A DNA stretch of 44,090 bases from an archaeon (lineage in GTDB: Archaea > Nanobdellota > Nanobdellia > Woesearchaeales > GW2011-AR4). How positions within the stretch are numbered: position 1 is the first letter of the stretch; each line of letters starts with the position of its first letter. The position numbers and the translations under genes are program-made. The notes beneath the pieces were generated by a model. The model made no database searches and was not told the DNA's origin. It saw only the letters and a list, made by a program, of their open reading frames with translations. Positions 8,539-15,657 of the stretch are shown here, piece after piece. The stretch spans positions 1-44,090 of the forward strand of contig NZEC01000020.1 in assembly GCA_002688925.1 (NCBI GenBank). Direction: 5' to 3'.

Positions 8539-9918
8539 TCACTTGCTCATTCTTAATGTCTTAATATTTGTAAACTCATGTGTTCCTTCCCTTGACCCCA
8601 ATCTTCCTATTCCGCTTAATTTAGAGCCGCCCCATGCGCTTCCAGCCCCCCCTCCACCATGCTTATTAATACCTGCAACTCCAACCTGCAGTTGCCGTGC
8701 TATTTTATTGCCCTTTTCAATGTCTTTTGTCCATACAGAACCAGTTAATCCATAGATGCTGTCATTCGCATATCTTATTGCTTCATCTATTGAATTTACT
8801 TTCATGATTGGAATTATTGGTGCAAAAGTCTCATCTGTCATGATTTTCATGCTATGGTCTATATTAGTTATTACAGTAGGCTCAAAAAAATACCCCCTCC
8901 CTTTAATCCTTTTGCCACCAAACTCTATTTTTGCCCCTTTACTCTGTGCATCATTTAAATGGTCTATACAGACATCCATCTGGAATTTTGATGCAAAAGG
9001 CCCTATTTCAGTTTTTGCCAATTCCGGATTTCCAACCTTGATAGCTTTAGCCTCTTCAACAGCTTTGCTTACAAATTCATCATATGCATCAGCTTCAACA
9101 TAAACACGCTCAACTGCACAGCAAACCTGGCCTGTATTGTTGCAGGCACTCCTTACAATCTTTTTAGCAGCATAAGCCATATCTGCATCACTGCAAACAA
9201 TAGCAGGGTCTTTTCCCCCTAACTCGAATAAAAGCTTATGAATCTTGGAAGATGACTCTTTCATTATTTCCCTTCCAGTTTGCACAGAGCCCGTAAATAT
9301 TATCTTATCTACATCCTGCTGCACAACCTGCCTGCCAGTTTCCTTGCCGCCCAAAACCAAATTAAAAACATTTTTTGGAAATCCAAAAGACTCTAATTTT
9401 TGAAATAATTCCCCTATTTTTCTGCCAACTATTAATGTAAATTCCGAAGGTTTCAGAATAACAGTATTGCCGCAAAGCAATGCCGGAATTAAAGACGCAA
9501 AAACAGTAGCAATAGGGTAATTCCATGGTGTAATGATAGCAATAACACCCAAAGGCTCATAAACTAAAACATCCTTTTCATCTTCATCTTCAAAAACCAC
9601 TTCCTCTTTTAGATGATCTTGTATATTCTTAGCATAATATTTTATTTTATTTATAGCTATTGATGGCCCTCCTATTGACATAGAAATAGGCTTTCCCATC
9701 TCTTTGGTAATAGTCAAAGCAATCTCGTCTTTTTTATTTTCAATAAGAGGTATTAATTTATTTATCCACTCTATCCTTTTCTCAATAGACATGCTTGACC
9801 ATTGTGGAAATGCCTTTCTTGCATTAACAACTGCTTCAACTACTTTTTCTTTAGAGTCAACTTCAATTTCTTCAATTAACTCTTCAGTTGCCGGGTTAAT
9901 AGATGCAATCTTTTCCAT
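8539..9918 (-). CDS. Aldehyde dehydrogenase family protein (succinate-semialdehyde dehydrogenase-like)
   Basis: A 459-residue NAD(P)-dependent dehydrogenase. Family landmarks are PWNYP (about 131-135), FTGSVQTG (208-215), the general base Glu in FELGGKDP (about 232) and the catalytic Cys in GQVCCAVER (about 266), followed by EIGPFAS and the C-terminal SGIGRLGSREG. The length and the start with INPATEELIEEI resemble the succinate-semialdehyde/short-chain aldehyde group. The aldehyde used cannot be read from the sequence. It stands between genes for translation factors and no metabolic partner gene is adjacent. Confidence 0.9.
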   Translation of the reverse strand: MEKIASINPATEELIEEIEVDSKEKVVEAVVNARKAFPQWSSMSIEKRIEWINKLIPLIENKKDEIALTITKEMGKPISMSIGGPSIAINKIKYYAKNIQDHLKEEVVFEDEDEKDVLVYEPLGVIAIITPWNYPIATVFASLIPALLCGNTVILKPSEFTLIVGRKIGELFQKLESFGFPKNVFNLVLGGKETGRQVVQQDVDKIIFTGSVQTGREIMKESSSKIHKLLFELGGKDPAIVCSDADMAYAAKKIVRSACNNTGQVCCAVERVYVEADAYDEFVSKAVEEAKAIKVGNPELAKTEIGPFASKFQMDVCIDHLNDAQSKGAKIEFGGKRIKGRGYFFEPTVITNIDHSMKIMTDETFAPIIPIMKVNSIDEAIRYANDSIYGLTGSVWTKDIEKGNKIARQLQVGVAGINKHGGGGAGSAWGGSKLSGIGRLGSREGTHEFTNIKTLRMSK

Positions 9919-10005
9919 GAAAATAGTAAAAATTTAATACATTTAAAAGTTTTTATTTAAGCAAAGGTATTATAATTAAAGAAACAAAAAATACATTTAT
10001 GTAAT

Positions 10006-10356
10006 ATGCTAACAAAAGAAAACTTCAAATGCAGCAGGTATTGTGCAAAATGCTGCAAAGATATAATTCTTAGAGTTAACAGCAATGACATCAAAAGAAT
10101 AATGAAAACAAACCCTAATGTTGAAACATTCCTGCAAAAAGACCCATTAGATGCAAATAAGTTAATTCTCAAAAAAGAAAATAATAAATGCATTTTTCTT
10201 GAAAAAAAGAAAGATGGAAAATATGCATGCATTATATACTCAAACAGGCCAGAGATATGCAAAAAATACCCATTCTTTGATAATCAAAAGCCAATAAAAA
10301 GCTGCCTTCCAAATGATGTTTGCTATTCCACAGGTTCTCTGATATCTTCAAAATAA
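10006..10356 (+). CDS. YkgJ/UPF0153-type Cys-cluster metal-binding protein
   Basis: A 116-residue protein with the family's cysteine pattern: CSRYCAKCC near residues 9-17, a central Cys in NNKCIF, then CIIYSNRPEICKKYPFF at about 80-96 and two late cysteines. This is the CxxxCxxCC...RPxxCxxYPF signature of the zinc- or iron-chelating YkgJ family. The biochemical role of the family is not settled. It begins at an ATG and sits alone before the eS6 block. Confidence 0.85.
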   Translation: MLTKENFKCSRYCAKCCKDIILRVNSNDIKRIMKTNPNVETFLQKDPLDANKLILKKENNKCIFLEKKKDGKYACIIYSNRPEICKKYPFFDNQKPIKSCLPNDVCYSTGSLISSK

Positions 10357-10415
10357 TCAATAAACTTTTTAAATGAAGCTTTATTCCAGATAACATTCTT
10401 AAAAATCTTTAAACA

Positions 10416-10422
10416 GGAGGAG
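10416..10422 (+). promoter_or_regulatory. Strong Shine-Dalgarno sequence of eS6
   Basis: GGAGGAG ends seven bases before the ATG at 10430 and fixes the start. Many other genes here start at or very near the predicted transcript end, so this strong site stands out and suits a highly expressed ribosomal gene. Confidence 0.8.
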
Positions 10423-10429
10423 AAATACT

Positions 10430-10981
10430 ATGGCAAGTTATAAACTCAACATTGCAGAAGCAAAAACAGGAAAGTGTTATAAGACAGAAGTCAAGGATGA
10501 AAAAGCATCACCCTTTATGGGCCTGAATATAGGCGAGAAAATAGAAGGAAGCAAGATAGGAATAGACGGCTATGAATTTATGCTTACAGGTGGAACAGAT
10601 TACTGCGGATTCCCTATGAGGCACGGCATCCTAGGAATAAGAAAGAAAATAACAATCTACCCAAGCACAGGCTTCAAAGGCGGATTTAAAGGAATGAAAA
10701 AAAGGAAAACTGTCTGCGGGCATAAAGTAAACGAAAGTATTTCTGCAATAAATCTCAAAGTAACCAAAGAAGGAGCAAAAAAGCTTTCTGACATTTTTAG
10801 TACTGCAAGTAAAGAAGGAAAAGAAGATGCTACAGAAGCAAAAGCAGAAAAGCCGGCTGAAAAAAAGCCCGAAGACAAAGCTAAAGCGCCAGAACAGGCA
10901 AAAGAAAAACCCAAGGTAGAAGCTAAAGAAGAAAAATCAAAAACAGCTGAAAAAGAAGAAAAAAAGGAGGAAAAGCAGTAA
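10430..10981 (+). CDS. rps6e: Small ribosomal subunit protein eS6 with long charged tail
   Basis: 183 residues. The first ~125 match archaeal eS6 (start MASYKLNIAEAKTGKCYK, then GGTDYCGFPMRHGI and a basic KKRKTVCG segment). The last ~55 residues are an almost pure Lys/Glu/Ala/Pro tail with repeated EKKPEDKAK-like units and no predicted fold; most archaeal eS6 proteins end near residue 125-135. The aIF2-gamma gene starts seven bases after the stop, and eS6-aIF2-gamma adjacency is common in archaea. Confidence 0.93.
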   Translation: MASYKLNIAEAKTGKCYKTEVKDEKASPFMGLNIGEKIEGSKIGIDGYEFMLTGGTDYCGFPMRHGILGIRKKITIYPSTGFKGGFKGMKKRKTVCGHKVNESISAINLKVTKEGAKKLSDIFSTASKEGKEDATEAKAEKPAEKKPEDKAKAPEQAKEKPKVEAKEEKSKTAEKEEKKEEKQ

Positions 10982-10987
10982 TTAAGT

Positions 10988-12253
10988 ATGTCAAAAGCCA
11001 AAAAGCCAGCTAAAGCTAATGCACCAAAAGAAAAAATTCTGCAGCCAGAGGTCAACATAGGCATGGTGGGGCATGTTGACCATGGAAAAACAACTTTACT
11101 TGAAAGATTATCAGGAGTATGGACAGACACTCATTCTGAGGAAATAAAAAGAGGCATTACTATAAGATTAGGCTATGCAGATACAGTTTTCTATAAAGAA
11201 GATAATGCTTACACAACAAAGCCCAAAAATAAATCCAAGGCTAAAGTAATCAGGAAAGTAAGTTTTGTTGATTCTCCCGGCCACGAAAGTCTTATGGCAA
11301 CAATGCTTTCAGGAGCTACAATCATGGACGGGGCTTTATTGCTTATAGCGGCAAATGAAGAATGTCCTCAACCCCAGACAAGAGAGCATTTAATGGCATT
11401 AGAGATAATAGGCATAAAAAATGTTGTAATCATACAAAACAAGATTGACCTTGTTGATGAAAAAACAGCCTTAAAGAATTACAGCCAGGTCAAGGATTTT
11501 GTAAAAGGAACGAGCTATAAAAACGCTCCAATAATACCATTGTCTGCCCAGCATAATGTTGGAGTGAGCGCTTTAATCAAAACAATAGAAGAAATAATAC
11601 CTACTCCAAAACGGGATAAAAGCAAAGACCCCATAATGCTGGTTGCAAGAAGCTTTGATATTAACCTGCCCGGAATTCTGCCCAAAGACCTGACCGGAGG
11701 CATTTTAGGAGGAAGCATGAAAGAAGGCACGCTAAAAAAAGGCCAGGAAATTGAGATAAGGCCGGGAAGAAGCACAGTGGAAAAAAACAAGGAAGTGTAT
11801 AAGCCAATAATCACTAAAATCAAGGATATAAAGTATGGAGGAGCATCTGTAGATGAATTTTCTCCTGGAGGCACAGCAGGATTACTCACTTCCTTAGACC
11901 ATTCAATCGTAAAAGCAGACCAATTATCCGGTTCTGTAGTGGGTTTACCCGGAAAATTGCCGGATGTATTATATGAGATAACAATTTCACCTGATCTGTT
12001 AAAAAGGGTTTTGGGAACAAAAGATGAGCTTAATGTTGAGCCCATAAAGATGAACGAAGCTCTGATGCTGAATGTAAATTCTGCAGCAACAGTAGGCATA
12101 GTAACTGGATTTAAGAAAAAGAATATTGTATGCAAGCTAAAAATACCTGTCTGCGCAGAATTAAGTTCTCGTGTTACAATCTCAAGAAGAATAGGCAATA
12201 GATTTAGATTAATAGGCTACGGAGAAATCCAGGAAGGAAAAACATCGCTTTAA
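10988..12253 (+). CDS. eif2G: Translation initiation factor aIF2 subunit gamma
   Basis: A 421-residue GTPase that carries initiator Met-tRNA to the small subunit. G1 is GHVDHGKTT (about residues 27-35), switch 1 contains KRGITIRLGY, G3 is DSPGHE (about 94-99), and G4 is NKIDLV. Domains II and III follow with GGSMKEGTLKKGQEIEIRPG and the C-terminal SRRIGNRFRLIGYG. The zinc-knuckle segment between switch 1 and G3, which carries Cys pairs in many homologues, has none here. A basic 20-residue N-terminal extension is present. It lies directly after eS6. Confidence 0.95.
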   Translation: MSKAKKPAKANAPKEKILQPEVNIGMVGHVDHGKTTLLERLSGVWTDTHSEEIKRGITIRLGYADTVFYKEDNAYTTKPKNKSKAKVIRKVSFVDSPGHESLMATMLSGATIMDGALLLIAANEECPQPQTREHLMALEIIGIKNVVIIQNKIDLVDEKTALKNYSQVKDFVKGTSYKNAPIIPLSAQHNVGVSALIKTIEEIIPTPKRDKSKDPIMLVARSFDINLPGILPKDLTGGILGGSMKEGTLKKGQEIEIRPGRSTVEKNKEVYKPIITKIKDIKYGGASVDEFSPGGTAGLLTSLDHSIVKADQLSGSVVGLPGKLPDVLYEITISPDLLKRVLGTKDELNVEPIKMNEALMLNVNSAATVGIVTGFKKKNIVCKLKIPVCAELSSRVTISRRIGNRFRLIGYGEIQEGKTSL

Positions 12254-12265
12254 CCTATAGAAACC

Positions 12266-12273
12266 TTTAAAAA
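12266..12273 (+). promoter_or_regulatory. TATA box of tRNA-Pro
   Basis: TTTAAAAA, preceded by a BRE-like GAAACC, lies in the 50-base gap after aIF2-gamma. Its centre is about 34 bases before the tRNA 5' end, which leaves a short 5' leader for RNase P. It may also serve the ribosomal-protein genes that follow the tRNA. Confidence 0.5.
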
Positions 12274-12303
12274 CAACCCTTAATAACCAATTCTGTAAAA
12301 ATT

Positions 12304-12428
12304 GGGGCTGTGGGGTAGCTTGGCTAGCCTTTCTGGTTTGGGACCAGACGACCCCGGTTCAAATAGCCTTTTATTTAACGCATTAATTATTGCACAAAGA
12401 AAGGGCTGCGAAAATCCGGGCAGCCCCA
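12304..12428 (+). tRNA. tRNA-Pro(UGG) with a 51-nt intron in the T loop
   Basis: Acceptor strands GGGGCTG (12304-12310) and CAGCCCC (12421-12427) pair perfectly, with discriminator A at 12428. The D arm contains AGCTTGGCTA; the anticodon arm is TCTGG-TTTGGGA-CCAGA, giving anticodon TGG. The T stem CCCGG (12353-12357) pairs with CCGGG (12416-12420), but 58 nt separate them instead of 7. Removing 51 nt, in one register 12365-12415, restores loop TTCAAAT and a 74-nt tRNA. The precursor forms a bulge-helix-bulge: T stem, TTC paired with GAA (12410-12412), AAT bulges on both sides, then AGCC paired with GGCT (12404-12407). The intron position is non-canonical. The exact cut sites are inferred. Confidence 0.92.
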
Positions 12429-12440
12429 TTTATCAATTAA

Positions 12441-12818
12441 ATGGCAAAAGTAGAAAAATTAAGCTCAGCAAAAAGATTTGGAGCAAGGTATGGCAGCAAG
12501 CCTAAGCATAAGTTTGCTAAGATTGAAAAGGAGCAGAGAAAAAAGCATAAATGCCCTTACTGCAATAAGGTCCAGGTCAAAAGGGTAGCTATGGGAATAT
12601 GGCATTGCAGGAAATGCAATTCAAAGTTCACAGGCAAGGCATATTCTATATCAAAACAGATAGCAGCTGAAGACCAGCAAGCAGAAGAATCACAAGTAGA
12701 AAAACCACAAGTAGAAGAAGATCAACAAACAGAAGAAAAACAAGAAGATATTGAAGAGCAGCAGATAGAAAAACAAAAAGCAGAAAAAAGCGAGGAAAAT
12801 CTAGTTCAAAATGGTTGA
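12441..12818 (+). CDS. rpl37ae: Large ribosomal subunit protein eL43 (L37Ae) with acidic tail
   Basis: 125 residues. Residues 1-75 are a normal eL43: MAKVEKLSSAKRFGARYG, then zinc ribbon CPYC (about 35-38) and CRKC (about 53-56). About 50 further residues consist almost only of Glu, Gln, Lys and Val, with repeated EESQVEKPQVEEDQQ-like units; ordinary archaeal eL43 ends near residue 75-90. The gene starts 12 bases after the tRNA-Pro gene, so it may share its transcript, and it overlaps rpoP by eight bases. Confidence 0.93.
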   Translation: MAKVEKLSSAKRFGARYGSKPKHKFAKIEKEQRKKHKCPYCNKVQVKRVAMGIWHCRKCNSKFTGKAYSISKQIAAEDQQAEESQVEKPQVEEDQQTEEKQEDIEEQQIEKQKAEKSEENLVQNG

Positions 12819-12948
12819 GTATAAATGCTTTCAATGCAACAAGAAGGTTTCTCAGGATTATTTGAGGAAAAAGATCAGATGCCCTTATTGCGGCAGTAAG
12901 ATGCTCTTTAAGCCAAGAAATGTTTCTACAACAGTTAAGGCAAGATAA
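12811..12948 (+). CDS. rpoP: DNA-directed RNA polymerase subunit P (Rpb12 homologue)
   Basis: A 45-residue protein, MVEYKCFQCNKKVSQDYLRK then RCPYCGSKMLFKPR. The zinc ribbon CxxC (6-9) plus CPYC (24-27) and the KMLFKPR segment are diagnostic of archaeal RpoP, a small assembly subunit of RNA polymerase. It overlaps the end of eL43 and ends one base before the prefoldin start. The eL43-rpoP-prefoldin order is common in archaea. Confidence 0.93.
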   Translation: MVEYKCFQCNKKVSQDYLRKKIRCPYCGSKMLFKPRNVSTTVKAR

Positions 12949-12949
12949 A

Positions 12950-13285
12950 ATGGCAGAGGCTCCTAAAGAAACAGAACAGAAATTGCAGCAGATGCAGTTG
13001 ATAGAGCAAAGCCTTCAAAACCTTTTGGCGCAAAAGCAGCAGTTTCAGATGCAGCAGGTAGAAGTGGAATCAGCATTGGCAGAATTGGAAAAGGTTAACG
13101 AAGCCTATAAGATTGTAGGCAGCATCATGGTAGCATCCAAGAAAGAGGATCTTAAAAAGGAATTAAATTCAAAAAAAGAAGTCATGGAATTGCGCATCAA
13201 GACAATGGAAAAGCAGGAAAACCAAATGAGGGAAAAAGCCTCAAAACTGCAAAATGAAGTTCTTAAGGAGATGAAGCAGGATTAA
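12950..13285 (+). CDS. pfdB: Prefoldin subunit beta
   Basis: 111 residues from the ATG at 12950. It has the prefoldin plan of two long coiled-coil helices (about 8-50 and 68-108) joined by the beta-hairpin segment EAYKIVGSIMVASKKEDLKK. The N-terminal helix is rich in Gln. The beta subunit assembles with the alpha subunit (not in the window) into a hexamer that hands unfolded proteins to the thermosome. A longer frame beginning at 12920 overlaps rpoP and was not used, since this ATG abuts the rpoP stop. Confidence 0.93.
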   Translation: MAEAPKETEQKLQQMQLIEQSLQNLLAQKQQFQMQQVEVESALAELEKVNEAYKIVGSIMVASKKEDLKKELNSKKEVMELRIKTMEKQENQMREKASKLQNEVLKEMKQD

Positions 13286-13292
13286 TCTAAAA

Positions 13293-13541
13293 ATGGAGCA
13301 TAAGGAAATTGAAGATGTAATTGAAGTATTATCAGATTTAAAAGATGATATTGCAGTCCCTAAAAATGTAAGATCAAAAATAGAAAACACGATAAAAATA
13401 CTCGATACAGACATAGACACTCAGATTAAAATCAGCAAAGTTCTCCATGAATTGGAAGATATATCCAATGACACTAACCTGCAGCAATATACAAGAACGC
13501 AGATATGGAATGTTGTAAGCACGCTTGAGAAGATTAAATAA
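13293..13541 (+). CDS. UPF0147 family protein
   Basis: An 82-residue, all-helical acidic protein starting MEHKEIEDVIEVLSDLKDD. The pattern VLSDLKDDIAVPKNVR...I and the later TRTQIWNVVSTLEKIK match archaeal UPF0147 proteins, whose function is unknown and which often lie beside prefoldin beta. It begins seven bases after the prefoldin stop, so it is probably the last gene of this run. It converges on the RHH/nucleotidyltransferase gene with two bases between stops. Confidence 0.88.
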   Translation: MEHKEIEDVIEVLSDLKDDIAVPKNVRSKIENTIKILDTDIDTQIKISKVLHELEDISNDTNLQQYTRTQIWNVVSTLEKIK

Positions 13542-13543
13542 AT

Positions 13544-14293
13544 TCACTCTAGATGCATATATTCCCCATAAGTAAAAAAACCAACAAGCTGCTTCATCCT
13601 GGCCAATTTAGGAAACAAATCTTTTTCTAAGCTGTTGACATTTTCAAACAATTCAAATATTTCCGGCTTGAAAATATAAATGCCCGCATTAACAATATTT
13701 GTTGAACTGTGCTTTGGCTTTTCATGGAAATCAACAATAAAATCCCCATCTAATATTGCTGTTCCATAGCCCTCTATTTTCTCTCTTGTCATCAATCCCA
13801 TTGCAGCCATCTTATCAGTCTCTAAATGCTTTTTTGCCATCTTTATCAAATCAAAATTATTATAGGTATCTCCTGACATTACAACAAAGCTTCCCTTTAA
13901 TTTATCCTTTATTGCCTCAAGCGCATTTGCATTTCCTTTTACATCTTTTTCAACAACTTCAACATTTACTTTAGAGTCATTTAGTTCACTTAAAAAAAGA
14001 TTAATATTTTTTGTATGCTGTGTTACAATAAAAACATTATTTATGTTATTTTTATGGAAAAAATCCAATTGACTCTTTATCAAAGGCATTCCTTTAATAT
14101 CTCTTACAGATAATTTCTGGTGCTCTCCTTTTAAAAGGATTACAGCAGTGTTAATAGATTGTTCCTGCAGGCCTTTCCTCAGAAAAAATTCCACTGCCTG
14201 GCTCCTTGACCTTATAATATTTCCATCTACCTTGCTGTCTACTAAATCAAGCAAGGGCTTGTCCAGACTTATTGCTATTTTAGGTTTTTTCAT
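13544..14293 (-). CDS. RHH DNA-binding domain fused to a degenerate sugar nucleotidyltransferase (probable regulator)
   Basis: 249 residues from the ATG at 14293 (MKKPKIAISLDKPLL). Residues 1-45 form a ribbon-helix-helix domain: strand KIAISLD, then helices ending SRSQAVEFFLRKGL. From about 50 on the fold is a sugar-phosphate nucleotidyltransferase: AVILLKGEHQKLSV, KGMPLIKSQLDFF, VVMSGDTYNNFD, EGYGTAILDG, FHEKP and NAGIYIFKPEIF. The nucleotide-binding signature GGxGTRL is replaced by LLKGEHQKL and the PK pair is absent, while sugar-side motifs remain. I infer loss of catalysis and a role as sugar-nucleotide sensor and autoregulated repressor. An ATG at 14320 is in frame but would lie inside the operator. 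A retained enzymatic activity is not excluded. Confidence 0.85.
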   Translation of the reverse strand: MKKPKIAISLDKPLLDLVDSKVDGNIIRSRSQAVEFFLRKGLQEQSINTAVILLKGEHQKLSVRDIKGMPLIKSQLDFFHKNNINNVFIVTQHTKNINLFLSELNDSKVNVEVVEKDVKGNANALEAIKDKLKGSFVVMSGDTYNNFDLIKMAKKHLETDKMAAMGLMTREKIEGYGTAILDGDFIVDFHEKPKHSSTNIVNAGIYIFKPEIFELFENVNSLEKDLFPKLARMKQLVGFFTYGEYMHLE

Positions 14294-14294
14294 A

Positions 14295-14323
14295 GGTATG
14301 AAATAGTAGTACAAGTTCATACT
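14295..14323. promoter_or_regulatory. Probable operator at the RHH/nucleotidyltransferase start site
   Basis: GTATGAA at 14296-14302 and its inverse TTCATAC at 14316-14322 form an inverted pair with half-site centres 20 bases apart. The pair covers the region between the minus-strand TATA and the ATG at 14293, so bound protein would block that gene's transcription. The same half-site recurs in the cupin promoter. Confidence 0.7.
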
Positions 14324-14338
14324 TTATATATTTTTCGC
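14322..14338 (-). promoter_or_regulatory. BRE/TATA of the RHH/nucleotidyltransferase gene
   Basis: On the minus strand GCGAAAAATATATAAAG ends about 29 bases before the ATG at 14293. The TATA centre near 14328 predicts a start near 14301, giving a leader of about eight bases. This supports the shorter start codon and leaves the operator over the transcription start. Confidence 0.65.
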
Positions 14339-14370
14339 TTTATATATAGTCTGGAGAACATATTTATTAT

Positions 14371-14389
14371 CGAAACATTTATATATAAG
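14371..14389 (+). promoter_or_regulatory. BRE/TATA of the ADP-heptose operon
   Basis: CGAAACATTTATATATAAG has its TATA centre about 27 bases before the cupin ATG at 14411, so the mRNA is predicted to be leaderless. It matches the histone and three-paralogue promoters closely. Confidence 0.75.
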
Positions 14390-14391
14390 CA

Positions 14392-14410
14392 AGTATGAAC
14401 AATTCATACT
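14392..14410. promoter_or_regulatory. Perfect inverted-repeat operator of the ADP-heptose operon
   Basis: AGTATGAA (14392-14399), three bases, then TTCATACT (14403-14410) is a perfect 8-base inverted repeat that fills the gap between the TATA box and the start codon at 14411. Half-site centres are 11 bases apart, one helical turn. With the pair at 14295-14323, four copies of the half-site occur in 115 bases, which is typical for an RHH dimer-of-dimers. Confidence 0.85.
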
Positions 14411-14767
14411 ATGACTCAACATAAAGAAGTAAAGAAAGAATGGGGAAAAGAAGAATGGATAACAAATAGAGATTACTGCGGAAAAAAGCTGACACTAAAC
14501 AAAGGCTTCAGATGTTCAATGCATTACCACAAAAACAAAGATGAAACATTCTATATCTTAAAAGGCAGAGTTTTGATGGAAACAAACAATGAAAAAAGAA
14601 TAATGCTTCCCGGAGATTCAATTTTGATAACGCCAAATACAAAGCATCGCTTCACAGGCCTTGAAGACTCTGAAATAATGGAATTCTCAACACATCATGA
14701 GGATTCTGACTCATACAGGGATGAATTATCCGGAAAAGTTGATTTAGATAAACTGGATTTAAAATGA
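14411..14767 (+). CDS. Single-domain cupin, sugar-phosphate isomerase-like
   Basis: 118 residues. Cupin motif 1 is complete (HYHKNKDETFYILKG: His-x-His, Glu, Gly) and motif 2 is present in PGDSILITPNTKHRF, so all metal ligands are retained. The sequence resembles the cupin domain of mannose-6-phosphate isomerase/guanylyltransferase type II enzymes. First gene of the heptose operon; its predicted mRNA is leaderless and its stop overlaps the hldD start (ATGA). No gmhA is present here, so this cupin might serve as the sugar-phosphate isomerase of the pathway; that is speculation based on archaeal cupin-type phosphoglucose isomerases. A regulatory or epimerase role is equally open. Confidence 0.85.
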   Translation: MTQHKEVKKEWGKEEWITNRDYCGKKLTLNKGFRCSMHYHKNKDETFYILKGRVLMETNNEKRIMLPGDSILITPNTKHRFTGLEDSEIMEFSTHHEDSDSYRDELSGKVDLDKLDLK

Positions 14768-15657
14768 AATGCTTAGTGACAGGAGGCGCAGGATTCATTG
14801 GCTCAAATCTGGCCTTGGAATTAGAAAAACAAGGGCATGAAGTTACTGTTGCAGATAATTTAATATCAGGATCAAAAGAAAATCTTGATGGTTTCAAGGG
14901 AAAATTCATCCAAATGGATATATCCAAGCCATTCGAATTAAACGAAAATTTTGATATTATATTCCACGAAGCCGCTATAACCGACCCGAGATTTAAGGAT
15001 GATGATGAAACAATAAGAGCTAATGTTGAGGGATTCAAAAACATAATAGCTCTTGCAAAAAAAAACAATGCAAAATTAATCTATGCCTCAACTGCAGGAT
15101 TATACGGAAATGGTAAAGTGCCAATGAAAGAAGACCAGAAAAAAGAGATTTTAAGCGCTTACGGAAGCTCAAAACTTAAGATGGATGAAATTGCCTCAGA
15201 ATATTTTGACAAAATACACATAGTAGGATTAAGATACTTTAATGTCTTTGGCCCAAGAGAAGCAAATAAAGGAAAGCCTGCATCCATGGTTTATCACCTA
15301 AGCAGACAGATTAAATCAGGAAAAAATCCAAGAATCTTTAAGTTTGGCGAGCAAAAACGCGACCATATTTATGTAAAAGATGTTGTAGATGCCACAATAT
15401 TTGCCGTAAATGCAAAAAGTGGTATTTATAATATCGGCACTGGAATTGCAACAACCTTTAATGAATTAATAAAAGTATTGAATGAAGCCTTGAAAACTAA
15501 CCTGAATCCTGAATATTTTGACATGCCTTATGACCCAAAAACATATCAAAAAAATACTCAAGCAGATACAAAAAATGCAGAAGAATTTATTGGTTTTAAG
15601 GCTAAATGGAGCTTAAAAGACGCAATTAAGGATTACATGGGGATGTTATATGAATAA
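14764..15657 (+). CDS. hldD: ADP-L-glycero-D-manno-heptose 6-epimerase-like SDR enzyme
   Basis: A 297-residue extended short-chain dehydrogenase/reductase. The Rossmann motif GGAGFIG is at 7-13, Ser/Thr of the catalytic set in YASTAGLYG (107-115) and Tyr-x3-Lys in YGSSK (133-137). GLRYFNVFGPRE, then KGKPASMVYHLSRQI and the RDHIYVKDVV segment, match HldD, which inverts C6 of ADP-D-glycero-D-manno-heptose. The gene context (kinase, phosphatase, adenylyltransferase of the same pathway) supports this over other nucleotide-sugar epimerases. It overlaps the cupin by four bases and the kinase by eight. Confidence 0.9.
   Translation: MKCLVTGGAGFIGSNLALELEKQGHEVTVADNLISGSKENLDGFKGKFIQMDISKPFELNENFDIIFHEAAITDPRFKDDDETIRANVEGFKNIIALAKKNNAKLIYASTAGLYGNGKVPMKEDQKKEILSAYGSSKLKMDEIASEYFDKIHIVGLRYFNVFGPREANKGKPASMVYHLSRQIKSGKNPRIFKFGEQKRDHIYVKDVVDATIFAVNAKSGIYNIGTGIATTFNELIKVLNEALKTNLNPEYFDMPYDPKTYQKNTQADTKNAEEFIGFKAKWSLKDAIKDYMGMLYE

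Noticed and set aside
12302-12505. Open frame across tRNA-Pro and the eL43 start
   Set aside because: It coincides with a well-formed tRNA gene and its intron and runs out of frame into eL43.
13544-14320. Start of the RHH protein at the ATG at 14320
   Set aside because: It lies inside the operator and upstream of the predicted transcript start; the RHH strand begins right after the ATG at 14293.
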